Positions 7,795-16,507 of a stretch of DNA of 64,000 nt are shown piece after piece. The DNA lies in contig OZ244029.1 of NCBI GenBank assembly GCA_965214945.1, positions 1,612,001-1,676,000 on the forward strand, written 5' to 3'. The translations under genes and the position numbers were made by a program. Under the pieces are notes generated by a model, which worked only from the letters and a program-made list of their open reading frames with translations, was not told the origin of the DNA and did no database searches. The stretch comes from JAAXHB01 sp965214945 (GTDB taxonomy: Bacteria > Actinomycetota > Acidimicrobiia > Acidimicrobiales > Aldehydirespiratoraceae). Each line of letters opens with the position of its first letter. The stretch's first letter is position 1.

Positions 7795-8397
7795 TTAGAT
7801 TGCGCCCCGGATCACGTGCTCCATCTCGGCCACCAGACAGGCGGACACGGCAGCGCGGGCGATGTACTCTCCCACCGCGTCATCCGCGTCGCTGCTGCAC
7901 ATCACCACCATCGTCACACCCAATCCCTCGTCTTGGATGAGGGTGACCGCGATCACCTCGTCGCCACGAGCATGCGGCGCGGCCGTGTCCGACCCGTAGT
8001 CGATCACCAACTCGGTCTGCATCTCCGACAGCACTTTGTCCACCGTGCACGTGGGCAGCGCTGTTGCGAACGCGTAGGAGGTGAGATCGTCACCGCGAAC
8101 TCTGTAAAGGCCGTTGCCCACGTCGCGAATGCCGGGCATGGCCAACGTCAAGGACATCTGCGGGGTGGCCGTGAACGAACGACCCGGCAGCACGCTGAGA
8201 GTGTCGATGGCACCGCCGTTGGTCACCAGCAGATCGCGGAACTCCGCGGGGTGGAGCATGCTGCGGGGATCGGTGAGCGGCCCCACCGAGCACCTGGCTC
8301 CGTTGCCGTCCGATAGCTCTAGGCGGGCGCCCGGCAAATGGAAGGCCAGGGCGGCGGCCACCTGAAGAGTACCCGTGGTCGAGGATGATGATGACAT
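7795..8397 (-). CDS. Protein of unknown function (200 residues)
   Basis: I do not recognise this family. The start at 8397 is well supported: AAAGGAG lies 7-8 bases upstream, and the frame beyond it is unlike a protein. After a Ser-rich N-terminus the protein is a mixed alpha/beta sequence with no signal peptide or membrane segment. It has 'DVGNGLYRVRGDDLTSYAF' in the middle and a hydrophobic 'VTLIQDEGLGVTMVVMC' near the C-terminus. It stands alone between hairpin 7696-7726 and the divergent PhyH gene, and is probably a cytoplasmic single-gene transcript. Confidence 0.6.
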   Translation of the reverse strand: MSSSSSTTGTLQVAAALAFHLPGARLELSDGNGARCSVGPLTDPRSMLHPAEFRDLLVTNGGAIDTLSVLPGRSFTATPQMSLTLAMPGIRDVGNGLYRVRGDDLTSYAFATALPTCTVDKVLSEMQTELVIDYGSDTAAPHARGDEVIAVTLIQDEGLGVTMVVMCSSDADDAVGEYIARAAVSACLVAEMEHVIRGAI

Positions 8398-8859
8398 ATG
8401 ACGCTCCTTTCGCGTCTGCTTTCTCGGCTTCCGAATGAGAAGGCAGTCGACGCAGACGTGGACAGTCGATGACGCGCCCGCGACCACGGTGGCTGCCGAG
8501 CCGCTGGACCCGCCCGTTCATTGGGGCGCGGATGCGCCGAGAGGCAGCTCGGCGGCCGCGGCACCCTGTGGCCACCGACCGGGCTCGCCGAGGGGATGCT
8601 GGCGGCAGCGTGATGGCGGCCGCCGCACCCGATTGAGGCCTAATGGACTTATCCGCTTCAGCAGTCGAGGACGCTGCGAAGCATCAAGCGTCGGCCGTGC
8701 CGTGACCCTAATCATGACGAACACCCGGACGCCAACCCGGGCGGCGTCAGACATCCCTGAGGCATGCCGGAATTCGACCCGCGCCCGGCTCGATACAGCC
8801 GCCATCCCGAGCGGCGGCCTTTGTGCTCAGCCCCAGACTGCCCGCTGATTGCGGCGCCC

Positions 8860-8865
8860 TACAAT
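8860..8865 (+). promoter_or_regulatory. -10 element of a probable leaderless promoter
   Basis: TACAAT (five of six matches to TATAAT) ends 7 bases before a GTG at 8872. That places transcription start at or next to the start codon. No clear -35 hexamer is seen, which is usual for leaderless actinobacterial promoters. The 8398-8859 stretch upstream holds nothing else I can support. Confidence 0.5.
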
Positions 8866-8871
8866 GCGTGG

Positions 8872-9759
8872 GTGAGCCTGCATCACTTCGACGCCGACGT
8901 CACCGCAGCGGAGGTGAGCGATCATCTGAGGTTGAACGGCTACGCAATAGTCGACGATGTCGCCGATCCGGCGCTCCTGGACCGGCTGGCCCAGGAGGCG
9001 GCGCCCCACGTCGAGGCATCAGCTTTCGGAAGAGACGACTACGACGGCCTATTCACCCGAAGAACCGGCGCGCTGGTCGCCAGGTGCCCCTCCGCGCGTA
9101 AGCTCATCATGCACCCGCTCGCAGTCGGCGTAGTCGAGCATTTTCTGGGCCATGCGACCGCGGTTCGTCTGCATCTCACTCAAATCATTTCAGTTCACCC
9201 CGGTGAGACCAAGCAGCGGCTGCATCGTGACGAGATGGCGTTCGACTTCTTCGAGTTCGGCCCGGGTTACCACGTGCAGTGCAACACCATGTGGGCACTC
9301 ACCGACTTCACCGCCGACAACGGCGCCACACACATCGTGGCCGGCACCTCCTGCCTTGACGACGAAGCCGTGGGAGACGCTGTCGGCGCCCAGGCCGAGA
9401 TGCAGCGCGGGAGCGTGCTGTTCTACGACGGCAAAGTGCTGCACGGTGCCGGCGCCAACATTTCCGACGGCGCGCGCGTCGGCGTGAACATCACCTACGC
9501 GGTCGGCTGGGTGCGTCAGGAGGAGAACCAGTACCTGGTATGCCCTCCTGAGATCGCCCGCAGCCTTGACGACGATCTGCTCAAGATGATGGGCTACCGC
9601 CAAGGCGCTTTCGCGCTGGGTTATGTAGGTGACCAGACCGATCCTCTGGCAGCTCTGCGCGGCCGCGGCGACAAGGTCAAGGTGATCGGGGCCGTAGCCG
9701 AGCACAACGAGGCCGCCCGTCGCTTCATCGCGTCAGATCGAATTGCTCCCGGCCGATGA
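8872..9759 (+). CDS. Phytanoyl-CoA dioxygenase (PhyH) family protein
   Basis: A complete PhyH-type Fe(II)/2-oxoglutarate oxygenase of about 295 residues. His118 and Asp120 ('LHRDEMAF') form the HxD pair, His191 ('VLHGAGAN') is the distal ligand and an Arg follows in 'DGARVGV'. The first strand, 'LNGYAIVDDVADPALLDRL', is the standard family opening. GTG 8872 is preferred over an in-frame ATG 108 bases earlier, because the extra residues are unlike the family and a -10 box sits just before the GTG. The next gene on the same strand starts 55 bases later. Confidence 0.85.
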   Translation: MSLHHFDADVTAAEVSDHLRLNGYAIVDDVADPALLDRLAQEAAPHVEASAFGRDDYDGLFTRRTGALVARCPSARKLIMHPLAVGVVEHFLGHATAVRLHLTQIISVHPGETKQRLHRDEMAFDFFEFGPGYHVQCNTMWALTDFTADNGATHIVAGTSCLDDEAVGDAVGAQAEMQRGSVLFYDGKVLHGAGANISDGARVGVNITYAVGWVRQEENQYLVCPPEIARSLDDDLLKMMGYRQGAFALGYVGDQTDPLAALRGRGDKVKVIGAVAEHNEAARRFIASDRIAPGR

Positions 9760-9813
9760 GCACGCAGTGACCGGACAGCGGCACGGCCGCGGCGCCTGGG
9801 TCGCACCTGGCCT

Positions 9814-10989
9814 GTGACCGCGGCACGCGCCGTGCGGGTGAGCGACTCCCAGCGGCGGGCGCGCCTGGCTTGGACGCACCGGCTGACACCTACGGCTCGG
9901 GCTCAGGATCCTGCGGAGATAGCCGACGGTCTGGTGGCGCTGCACTCATCTGACCCGGTGTCGGTGTACTTGTCGGTCTGCGCTCGTCAGGTCGACCCAT
10001 CTATAGCGTCTGTGGAGGCCGCCCTGTACGACGACCGCAGCCTGCTGCGCCATCACGCGATGCGCCGCACGATCTGGGTGATGACGCCGACGGTCGCACA
10101 GCTGGCGCACGCCTCCTGCACCCGCAAGCTCGCAGCCGCGGAGCGGCGCAAGCTGGTGCGGCTGCTCCACGGCGACGAAACATGGCTGAACGCAGCCACC
10201 GCCGAAATAAGTTCTCTGATCGCGTCGGCCGGCGGTCCTCTTACGGCCCGACAGATCGGCCAGATGCGGCCCTGGCTGACCCGTAAACTCGTCTACGCCC
10301 CCGGCACCCGTAATGAGACGCGTCTCGCGGCTCACTCCAAAGTGCTGATGCTCGGCGGCTTCGAGGCGCGGTTCGTGCGCACTCGTCCGCTGGGGTCATG
10401 GATCGGGTCGCAGTATGGCTGGACGCTGATGGGCAATTGGACCGACACCGACTTCACAGAGCCCAGTGACGAAGGCGCCGCGGGCGAGCTGGCGACTCGG
10501 TGGCTGCAGCAGTTCGGGCCGGCGCTTCCCGAAGACTTCATGTGGTGGTCCGGCTGGACCAAGACCGCTACCCGCAAGGCTCTGAAGGCCGCCGGCGCTG
10601 TGCCCGCGGCCCTCGACTGCGGCGAAGGGGTTGCCCCGCCCGGCTACGAGCCGTGCGATGAGCCAGGAGAATGGGCGGCTCTGCTTCCGGGCCTCGATCC
10701 CACGGCAATGGGATGGAAACAGCGCTCCTGGTATCTCGACAGCGACATTGCGACCCGGGTCACCGACCGCATGGGCAACATCGGCCCCACCGTCTGGGTT
10801 GACGGGCGCATCGTGGGCGGCTGGGCGCAGCGGTCTGACGGCGAGATCGCCACCGAACTCCTGCGCCACCTCGACACCGCGCATCGGCGGCTTGTAGATG
10901 CTGAGATCGAGCGCCTGCGGACCGCATTTAGCCCGCACCGATTCCGGGTGCGCTTCCCCTCACCCAACCAGCGCAGCCTGCTGAGCTGA
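9814..10989 (+). CDS. Winged-helix DNA-binding protein (AlkZ/YcaQ-related, PF06224)
   Basis: The 391 residues match the large actinobacterial winged-helix family related to the AlkZ/YcaQ DNA glycosylases ('HHAMRRTIWVMT', 'DGRIVGGWAQR' near the C-terminus). Glycosylase members use a Q-x-Q/D motif after the first helices ('QAQDP'-like). Here the equivalent is His44-Ser-Ser-Asp47 ('LHSSDP'), so the catalytic glutamines are absent and base excision is doubtful. The start is GTG; a second GTG at 9838 is equally possible. It ends at a long perfect hairpin. Confidence 0.75.
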   Translation: MTAARAVRVSDSQRRARLAWTHRLTPTARAQDPAEIADGLVALHSSDPVSVYLSVCARQVDPSIASVEAALYDDRSLLRHHAMRRTIWVMTPTVAQLAHASCTRKLAAAERRKLVRLLHGDETWLNAATAEISSLIASAGGPLTARQIGQMRPWLTRKLVYAPGTRNETRLAAHSKVLMLGGFEARFVRTRPLGSWIGSQYGWTLMGNWTDTDFTEPSDEGAAGELATRWLQQFGPALPEDFMWWSGWTKTATRKALKAAGAVPAALDCGEGVAPPGYEPCDEPGEWAALLPGLDPTAMGWKQRSWYLDSDIATRVTDRMGNIGPTVWVDGRIVGGWAQRSDGEIATELLRHLDTAHRRLVDAEIERLRTAFSPHRFRVRFPSPNQRSLLS

Positions 10990-11019
10990 CGTCCGGCGGA
11001 CCTGCCAGTCGGAGGCACC

Positions 11020-11059
11020 GGGCGCTTACCGAGCTGAGCTAGCAGCTCGGTAAGCGCCC
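11020..11059. terminator. Bidirectional terminator hairpin, 17-bp perfect stem
   Basis: Bases 11020-11036 pair perfectly with 11043-11059 around a 6-base loop (AGCTAG). It separates two converging genes (ends 10989 and 11075), so it can stop transcription from both sides. No T tract follows on either side. Confidence 0.75.
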
Positions 11060-11074
11060 GCGCAGCGCGGTTCG

Positions 11075-12793
11075 TCAGCTCAAACTGGGGCCCGTCGTGT
11101 CGCGGCCGGAGCGCAACAGCCTTCCCGGTCGAGCCGTTGTGAACTCGCCGTCGGCGACCACCCGCGAGCCGTTGCAAACTACATGGGTGACACCCGTGGC
11201 CGCCGCATAGAGCCGCGACGCTCCGCCAGGCAGGTCGGCTCGGATGGTCTCGGGCTCTGATCCCACACGAGCCTCGTCCAGCACTGCCAAATCGGCGAAC
11301 GCGCCCTCGACGATCGTGCCGCGGTCGACCAAGCCGTAGAGCCCGGCCGGCACTTCGGTTAGCAGGTGGACCGCCTCCTCCAGTGGCAGCAGCCCGCGCT
11401 TGACCACCGCCTCAGAGAGCATGTGCGTGGCGTAGTTGGCACTAAGGAACAGATCGAGATGCGCTCCGGCGTCCGAAGCACCGACAACGGCCCGAGGGTC
11501 TCGCCAGATCTCAACCCGCGCCGCCCAGTTCTCATCGGGCTCCTCGGTCGGCGGGTTGCCAAACGACAGTCTCAGGTCGTCGTCGAGCGCCATGTCGCAC
11601 AGCGCGTCCCAGGGGTCTTGGCCGCGCTGCTCCGCGATCTCGCCAACGGTGCGGCCCACATAATCGGCGTTGGAAGGCGCGTAAGCATGGCGCACCACTT
11701 TCGTGGCCCAATGGGCGATGCCGCGAAGCGGGTGATTGCTCTGGGCGAGCTCGTTGAGACGCTTACGCTGGTTGGGGTTGGAGAGGATCAGCCTCTTCTC
11801 CTCCAGCGGAAGGAGCATCACCTCCTCCCAGCCGGGTATGGCGTCGAGGATGAATCCGCTGGCGAAATTCAGATGAAGCGACAGTGTCATCGGGACAGTC
11901 AGCGCCACGACTTTGCCGCCGCGCGCCGCGGCGGCGTCTCCAGCCGCGAGCTTTGCCCGGTTCTCCTCCAGCGACCTGGCTGTGACGTTCATGACGTTCC
12001 AGTTGAGCGGGCGTCCCGCCGACGATGACATGTCAGCCATAAGATCAACCGCCCACTGGTCGAACGGGCCCAGGGCGGGGATGAACTCAATCGATGTTCC
12101 GTCGAAGTCCGAGAGCACAGAGCACAGCGCCACAAGCTCGTCGCGGGAGGCGTGCCGACTCGGCACCATATTGCCCATCGGATCGTTGTGGGTGCGAGCC
12201 CACGACGACGAAAATCCCAGGGCGCCTGCCTCCAGTCCGTCCCGCAGCAGGTCACCCATAGCAGCCAGCTCGTCTTCGCTGCAGGACCGCCGCACGCTGT
12301 CATCGCCCATCACCACGCGCCGCAGCGCAGAATGGCCGACCTTGAAGCCGGCGTTCAAGGCGAGCGTCCCGTCGATGGCGTCGAGGTACTCTCCGGTGGA
12401 GTGCCAATCGAACGGCACGCCCTCGCGCAGCGTTTCAAGCGGAATCCCCTCCACTCGGGCGAGCATCCGCATCAAGTAGTCGGCGTCTGCCGGGTCGTCG
12501 CTGAGCGGCGCGATAGTGAAACCGCAGTTCCCGCCGATCACAGTGGTCACGCCGTGCAGCGGCGACGGTGACAGCGTGGTATCCCAGAAGACCTGAGCGT
12601 CCAGATGCGTGTGGACATCCACGAAGCCCGGCGTGACTACCTGCCCGCGGGCGTCGATCTCTGACGCCGCTGCGGCACTGTGGAGATCTCCGACCGCGGT
12701 GATGCGCTGTTCGCCGATGCCGACGTCGGCCCGCCGACGCGGCGCGCCGGTGCCGTCGATCACGTAGCCGCCCCGGATGATCAGGTCGAACAC
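11075..12793 (-). CDS. Amidohydrolase, N-acyl-D-amino-acid deacylase-like
   Basis: A 572-residue amidohydrolase with 'LIIRGGYVIDGTG' at the N-terminus. The metal-binding HxH is in 'VDVHTHLDAQ', and the C-terminal catalytic Asp is in 'VVGASDAGAHLD'. The length and 'HAYAPSNADYVGRTVGEIA' segment fit the D-aminoacylase / N-acyl-D-glutamate deacylase branch, which removes acyl groups from D-amino acids. GTG 12793 is chosen because AGGGAG lies 6 bases upstream; the 21 residues before it are not family-like. The cobO gene is about 70 bases upstream on the same strand, with no obvious functional link. Confidence 0.8.
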   Translation of the reverse strand: MFDLIIRGGYVIDGTGAPRRRADVGIGEQRITAVGDLHSAAAASEIDARGQVVTPGFVDVHTHLDAQVFWDTTLSPSPLHGVTTVIGGNCGFTIAPLSDDPADADYLMRMLARVEGIPLETLREGVPFDWHSTGEYLDAIDGTLALNAGFKVGHSALRRVVMGDDSVRRSCSEDELAAMGDLLRDGLEAGALGFSSSWARTHNDPMGNMVPSRHASRDELVALCSVLSDFDGTSIEFIPALGPFDQWAVDLMADMSSSAGRPLNWNVMNVTARSLEENRAKLAAGDAAAARGGKVVALTVPMTLSLHLNFASGFILDAIPGWEEVMLLPLEEKRLILSNPNQRKRLNELAQSNHPLRGIAHWATKVVRHAYAPSNADYVGRTVGEIAEQRGQDPWDALCDMALDDDLRLSFGNPPTEEPDENWAARVEIWRDPRAVVGASDAGAHLDLFLSANYATHMLSEAVVKRGLLPLEEAVHLLTEVPAGLYGLVDRGTIVEGAFADLAVLDEARVGSEPETIRADLPGGASRLYAAATGVTHVVCNGSRVVADGEFTTARPGRLLRSGRDTTGPSLS

Positions 12794-12864
12794 CTCAAAC
12801 TCCCTGTCTGGCTGACGCGACGAATAATCGAGGCCCAACCTGTAGAAGATCAACAAGTCGAGAC

Positions 12865-13437
12865 CTAATAGTCGAGGCCTTTCTTTGCTCGGATCCCGCA
12901 GTCGAAAGCGTGCTTGACCTTGGTCATCTCGGTGACGGTGTCGGCCGCGGCGATGATCTCTTCGGGCATGTCGCGGCCTGTGAGTATCAGGCTCACGTGA
13001 TCGGGCCGGTCAGTGATGGCCGCGGCGGCCTCAGCGGCGTCGATCCAACCCCAGGTGATCGGGTAGCTGATCTCGTCGAGCACGATCAGCCGGTGAGCGC
13101 CGGCCTCGATCAGCGCGCGGCTGAACTCCCAGGCTGCTACGGCTTTGGCACGGGTCTCGTCCATGTCGTCGGAGTCCCATGTAAAGCCGTCACCGGCGGC
13201 GAACCAATCCGCTCCGAGTCGCCGGCAGGCCTTCTCCTCACCGGTGTTCCATTCGTCGCTCTTCAAGTATTGCACCACCGCCGCAGGCCAGCCGAGCGCC
13301 AGAGAGCGCAGCAGCGTCCCGAACGCGGCGGTCGACTTGCCCTTCCCGTCGCCTGTGTTGACTAGCACAAGCGACGACGCTGACCGCATGCCGCCCAGCT
13401 CGTACGGCCGCTCGGTGCGGGGCTCGGCTCCGGTCAT
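12865..13437 (-). CDS. cobO: Cob(I)yrinic acid a,c-diamide adenosyltransferase
   Basis: A 190-residue CobA/BtuR/CobO-type enzyme that adenosylates reduced corrinoids. The P-loop 'NTGDGKGKSTAAFG' (residues 27-40) is the family signature, followed by 'VVQYLKSDEWNTGEE' and the conserved 'LIVLDEISYPITWGW'; 'LILTGRDMPEEI' is also diagnostic. It is the last gene of the operon that begins with btuF behind a cobalamin riboswitch, so imported corrinoids would be converted to adenosylcobalamin. Several cobalamin-dependent enzymes in the window could use the product. Confidence 0.93.
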   Translation of the reverse strand: MTGAEPRTERPYELGGMRSASSLVLVNTGDGKGKSTAAFGTLLRSLALGWPAAVVQYLKSDEWNTGEEKACRRLGADWFAAGDGFTWDSDDMDETRAKAVAAWEFSRALIEAGAHRLIVLDEISYPITWGWIDAAEAAAAITDRPDHVSLILTGRDMPEEIIAAADTVTEMTKVKHAFDCGIRAKKGLDY

Positions 13438-13480
13438 CAGTCAGCGGCCGGTCGATGGCGTCGGTTGGGCACAGCACCCA

Positions 13481-14290
13481 TTACACACTCGGCGGGCCTG
13501 ATTCCACAAGCACGCGGCGTGGGCGGGCGAGCACCACCAGCTCGCCGTCGATCCTGCGAACCGTTAGCGGGGTCTCATAGACCTCAGACAGCAGACCCGC
13601 GTCGAGTACGCTCGCCGGCGTGCCAGAGACTACGATGCGCCCGCGGCGAATGAGCGCGAGCCGGTCGGCGCAGCGCGCCGCGGTCGTCAGGTCGTGCATC
13701 GCCGCTAGCACCGAGAACCCGTGGTCTTGACGTAGCTTCTCTATGAGATCGAGCGCGGCGCTCTGATGCCCGATGTCGAGAGCGCCAGTGGGCTCGTCGA
13801 GCAGCAGCACCGGAGTCTGCTGCGCCAGGGCTCGGGCCAGGATCGCCCTTTGCGCCTCGCCGCCGGACAATTGCGTCATCTGGCGCTCAGCGAAGACCTC
13901 TAAACCCAGCTGTCGCAGCACAGACTCCACCACGAGGCGGTCACGCCGCGACTCCCGCGCCAACCAGCCCAGATGCGCGGTGCGACCCAGCAGCACGTAC
14001 TCAGAGACGGTCATCCCGACCGGGATCGTGGGGTTCTGTGGGACCATCGCCAGATCGGCCGCGCCTGGTCTCCGGCCATCGGCGAAGGCGACGCTGCCGG
14101 TGTGGGCGACCAGCCCCGCGATAGCACGCAGCAGCGTCGACTTGCCGGCGCCGTTCGGACCGATCAAGCCCAGCCACTCCCCCGCCGCCAGGGTCAGATC
14201 CACACCATCGAGGATTATTCGGCGGCCTACGACCACTCCGAGATCCCGGCAAACCAGTCCATAGCCCATAGCCCATGGCTCATGAGTCAT
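13481..14290 (-). CDS. btuD: Corrinoid ABC transporter ATP-binding protein
   Basis: A 269-residue FecE/BtuD-type ABC ATPase. Walker A is 'GPNGAGKS' (44-51), the signature 'LSGGEAQRAILARAL' and Walker B 'VLLLDEPTGALD', followed by the His-switch in 'AAMHDLTTA'. It energises uptake through the FecCD permease next to it. The substrate is inferred as cobalamin from the riboswitch and cobO. The first ATG (14290) lies inside a 12-bp inverted repeat; an in-frame ATG at 14269 is an alternative start. Confidence 0.88.
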   Translation of the reverse strand: MTHEPWAMGYGLVCRDLGVVVGRRIILDGVDLTLAAGEWLGLIGPNGAGKSTLLRAIAGLVAHTGSVAFADGRRPGAADLAMVPQNPTIPVGMTVSEYVLLGRTAHLGWLARESRRDRLVVESVLRQLGLEVFAERQMTQLSGGEAQRAILARALAQQTPVLLLDEPTGALDIGHQSAALDLIEKLRQDHGFSVLAAMHDLTTAARCADRLALIRRGRIVVSGTPASVLDAGLLSEVYETPLTVRRIDGELVVLARPRRVLVESGPPSV

Positions 14291-14299
14291 GGGCTATGG
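14266..14299. repeat. Inverted repeat over the btuD start
   Basis: CCATAGCCCATG (14266-14277) and CATGGGCTATGG (14288-14299) are perfect inverted copies, separated by a 10-base spacer that is itself nearly palindromic. A third TAGCCCA unit lies just before. The structure covers both candidate start codons of the ATPase gene, so in RNA it would bury the initiation site. It could be a translational control or an intergenic repeat. Confidence 0.7.
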
Positions 14300-14348
14300 C
14301 CTCGATCAGCGACAAGGGGGCCTAAAGATTCTGGCCTGACGGGGCCCG

Positions 14349-15485
14349 TCACAACGCCCCCGGTCGGCTGCGCCACAGGATCACAGCAAAGAACGGAGCG
14401 CCCACGAAAGCCGTGATGACACCCACCGGAAGCTCCGCGGGCGCCGCCAGCGTTCGTGCACCCACGTCCACCAGCGCCAAGAACGACGCGCCGGCAAGCG
14501 CCGAGAGGGGGATGAGCACCCGGTAGCTGTGGCTCACAAGCAGACGCACTATGTGCGGCACCACCAGCCCGACGAACGCGATCATGCCGCTGACCGACAC
14601 CGCGGCAGCGGTCATCAGCGACGCCGCGGCGATCACCAATAGCCGGGTGCGCGCCGGATCCAGGCCCACGGAGCGGGCTTCGTCGTCTCCCACTCGCAGC
14701 ACGTCGAGATGGCGCCGGTGGGCGAAGAGCACAAGCCCGCACCCTGCCGCGTAGGGCGCGAGTATCCGAATCTCGTGCCAGCCGCTACTGCTGAGCTGGC
14801 CGAACAGCCACGACAGCACTGCCCTGGCGCGGCTCTCTCCGAGGCGCTGCAAGGCGAAAGTCTGTGCTGCGGAGAACAGTGCGGCCACCGCCACGCCTGC
14901 GAGCAGAAGCGTCGCCGGTGAAGACCACGAGCCGCGGGCGATGAGGGCCGAAGCGCCCACCGCGATCAGCGACCCGATGAAGGCCGCCGCCGGCACCGCC
15001 CCGAAAGGTCCCCAGCCGAGATCAAGCCCGAAGCCGAGCGCTAGCGCTGCCCCGAAGCCGGCGCCGGCGGAGACCCCGAGCAAGTACGGGTCGGCAAGCG
15101 GGTTGCGGAACACACCCTGGTAGGCGGCGCCGGCCATCGAAAGCGACCCGCCGACCAGCATTCCCAGTACCAGCCGCGGGAGCCTGATCTGGAACAGAAT
15201 TGCCTCTTGGCGCTCGGTCAGCGTCGACAAGTCGCCCGTGAACGGGACTCGATCCGCCAGCGCCGTGACAACGCCCCCAACGGACAGGCCCGCTGCACCG
15301 CTCGCAACGCTGAGCAGCGCTACGCCCGCCAGCACCGCCACGCCCGCTGCGCCCGCCCGGAAAGGCAGTCGGAACGCCCGCTCCACGGCGCCTGTGAGGT
15401 CATCGGGAGCCGCCACAGGTACCGCAGCGGCGGCGGCAATACCGTCCCGGGCGGCGGGACGCCGCAAGGCGGCTCGGGCGGTCAA
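14349..15485 (-). CDS. btuC: Corrinoid ABC transporter permease (FecCD family)
   Basis: A 378-residue polytopic permease of the FecCD family, about ten membrane segments. Diagnostic segments are 'IRLPRLVLGMLVGGSLSMAG' followed by 'YQGVFRNPLADPYLLGVSAGA', and the C-terminal 'VGLVVPHIVRLL' with 'PAELPVGVITAFVGAPFF'. About 45 extra hydrophilic residues precede the first membrane segment. It forms the channel for the binding protein encoded immediately upstream (13-base gap) and the ATPase downstream. Confidence 0.9.
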   Translation of the reverse strand: MTARAALRRPAARDGIAAAAAVPVAAPDDLTGAVERAFRLPFRAGAAGVAVLAGVALLSVASGAAGLSVGGVVTALADRVPFTGDLSTLTERQEAILFQIRLPRLVLGMLVGGSLSMAGAAYQGVFRNPLADPYLLGVSAGAGFGAALALGFGLDLGWGPFGAVPAAAFIGSLIAVGASALIARGSWSSPATLLLAGVAVAALFSAAQTFALQRLGESRARAVLSWLFGQLSSSGWHEIRILAPYAAGCGLVLFAHRRHLDVLRVGDDEARSVGLDPARTRLLVIAAASLMTAAAVSVSGMIAFVGLVVPHIVRLLVSHSYRVLIPLSALAGASFLALVDVGARTLAAPAELPVGVITAFVGAPFFAVILWRSRPGAL

Positions 15486-15498
15486 GCGGCTGGAGGGC

Positions 15499-16422
15499 TC
15501 AGTACGCGGCTACGGCTGCCAGCGCGTCGGAGACCGCTTCGACGAACTGGGCCAGGCGCGGCCCCCAACGGGAAGCAGTGTCGGAATTCACGACAGCGAT
15601 GTCGCCGTTGCGCACCGCGGTCACCTGCTGCCAGCCGGGCCGGGCCGCGACGTCATCGGCCGTGTAGCCGGACTGGTCGCCTATCACGATGATCTGAGGA
15701 TCGGCCTCGATGATGTATTCCTCGGTGAGCTGCGGGTATCCGGTCTTGCCGGTATCAGCCGCATCTGCGATGTTCTCCGCGCCCAGCGCCGCGTAGACCG
15801 CCCCGATGAAGCCGAACGAGCTCGCGGAATAGTGCAGGTCGTCCAGCTCGTGATACACGCGCACCGGCGTGCTGGGAGCTGCCGCCAGCGCCGCGTCGAT
15901 GTCGGCGCGGAGCGAGGCGACCAGTGCCGCGGCTTGCTGTTGGTGGCCAGTCGCCTCTCCGAGCTCGACCATCACGTCGTAGCCGGATTCGATGTCGTGG
16001 GGCGCAGCACTGACCAGAACCGGTATTTCTAGTGCTGTGAGGCCCGCTAGCAGGTCATTGGCGTCGTTGGCGATCACCACCAGGTCGGGCTGGTACGACG
16101 CGACCGCTTCGATGTTGGGATCCCACCCCGACAGGTCGGTCACGGGCGCCTCGGGCGGGTAATTGGAGAATTCGTCGACCGCCACGACCTGCTCGCCTGC
16201 GCCGATCGCGAACAGCACTTCGGTGGCAGTCGGCGAAAGGGACACAATCCGCTGAGGCGCCGACTGCTCCGCCATCTGCTCAGACGCGGCAGAAGTCTGC
16301 GCATCCTCACCCGCCTCACTGTCAGCCTGCTCACTGTCAGCCTGGTCATTTGAGCCGCTGCAGCTTGCGACCGCCAGTATCGTGGCGAAGAGCAGCACGG
16401 CCAGTCTTCGAATTTTCGGCAT
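15499..16422 (-). CDS. btuF: Corrinoid ABC transporter substrate-binding lipoprotein
   Basis: A 307-residue class III periplasmic-type binding protein. The signal peptide ends in the lipobox 'LAVASC' (Cys21), followed by an acidic Ser/Glu/Asp linker. The mature part opens with 'RIVSLSPTATEVLFAIGAG' and contains 'YPQLTEEYIIEADPQIIVIG', typical of BtuF/FhuD-type proteins. AAAGGAGG sits 6 bases before the ATG. The long leader upstream folds as a cobalamin riboswitch, which is the main reason to call the ligand a corrinoid rather than a siderophore. Confidence 0.9.
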   Translation of the reverse strand: MPKIRRLAVLLFATILAVASCSGSNDQADSEQADSEAGEDAQTSAASEQMAEQSAPQRIVSLSPTATEVLFAIGAGEQVVAVDEFSNYPPEAPVTDLSGWDPNIEAVASYQPDLVVIANDANDLLAGLTALEIPVLVSAAPHDIESGYDVMVELGEATGHQQQAAALVASLRADIDAALAAAPSTPVRVYHELDDLHYSASSFGFIGAVYAALGAENIADAADTGKTGYPQLTEEYIIEADPQIIVIGDQSGYTADDVAARPGWQQVTAVRNGDIAVVNSDTASRWGPRLAQFVEAVSDALAAVAAY

Positions 16423-16507
16423 CAGTTGCCTCCTTTAGTTCGAGGATCGGACGCTCGAACGGCAGAAAGCTGCCGAACGAACCGACCCCGTGCCTCGAGG
16501 GTCATCT

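Noticed and set aside
7795..8397. Adenosylcobinamide amidohydrolase (CbiZ) because of the nearby corrinoid genes
   Set aside because: The sequence does not show CbiZ motifs, and the gene is not in the cobalamin operon.
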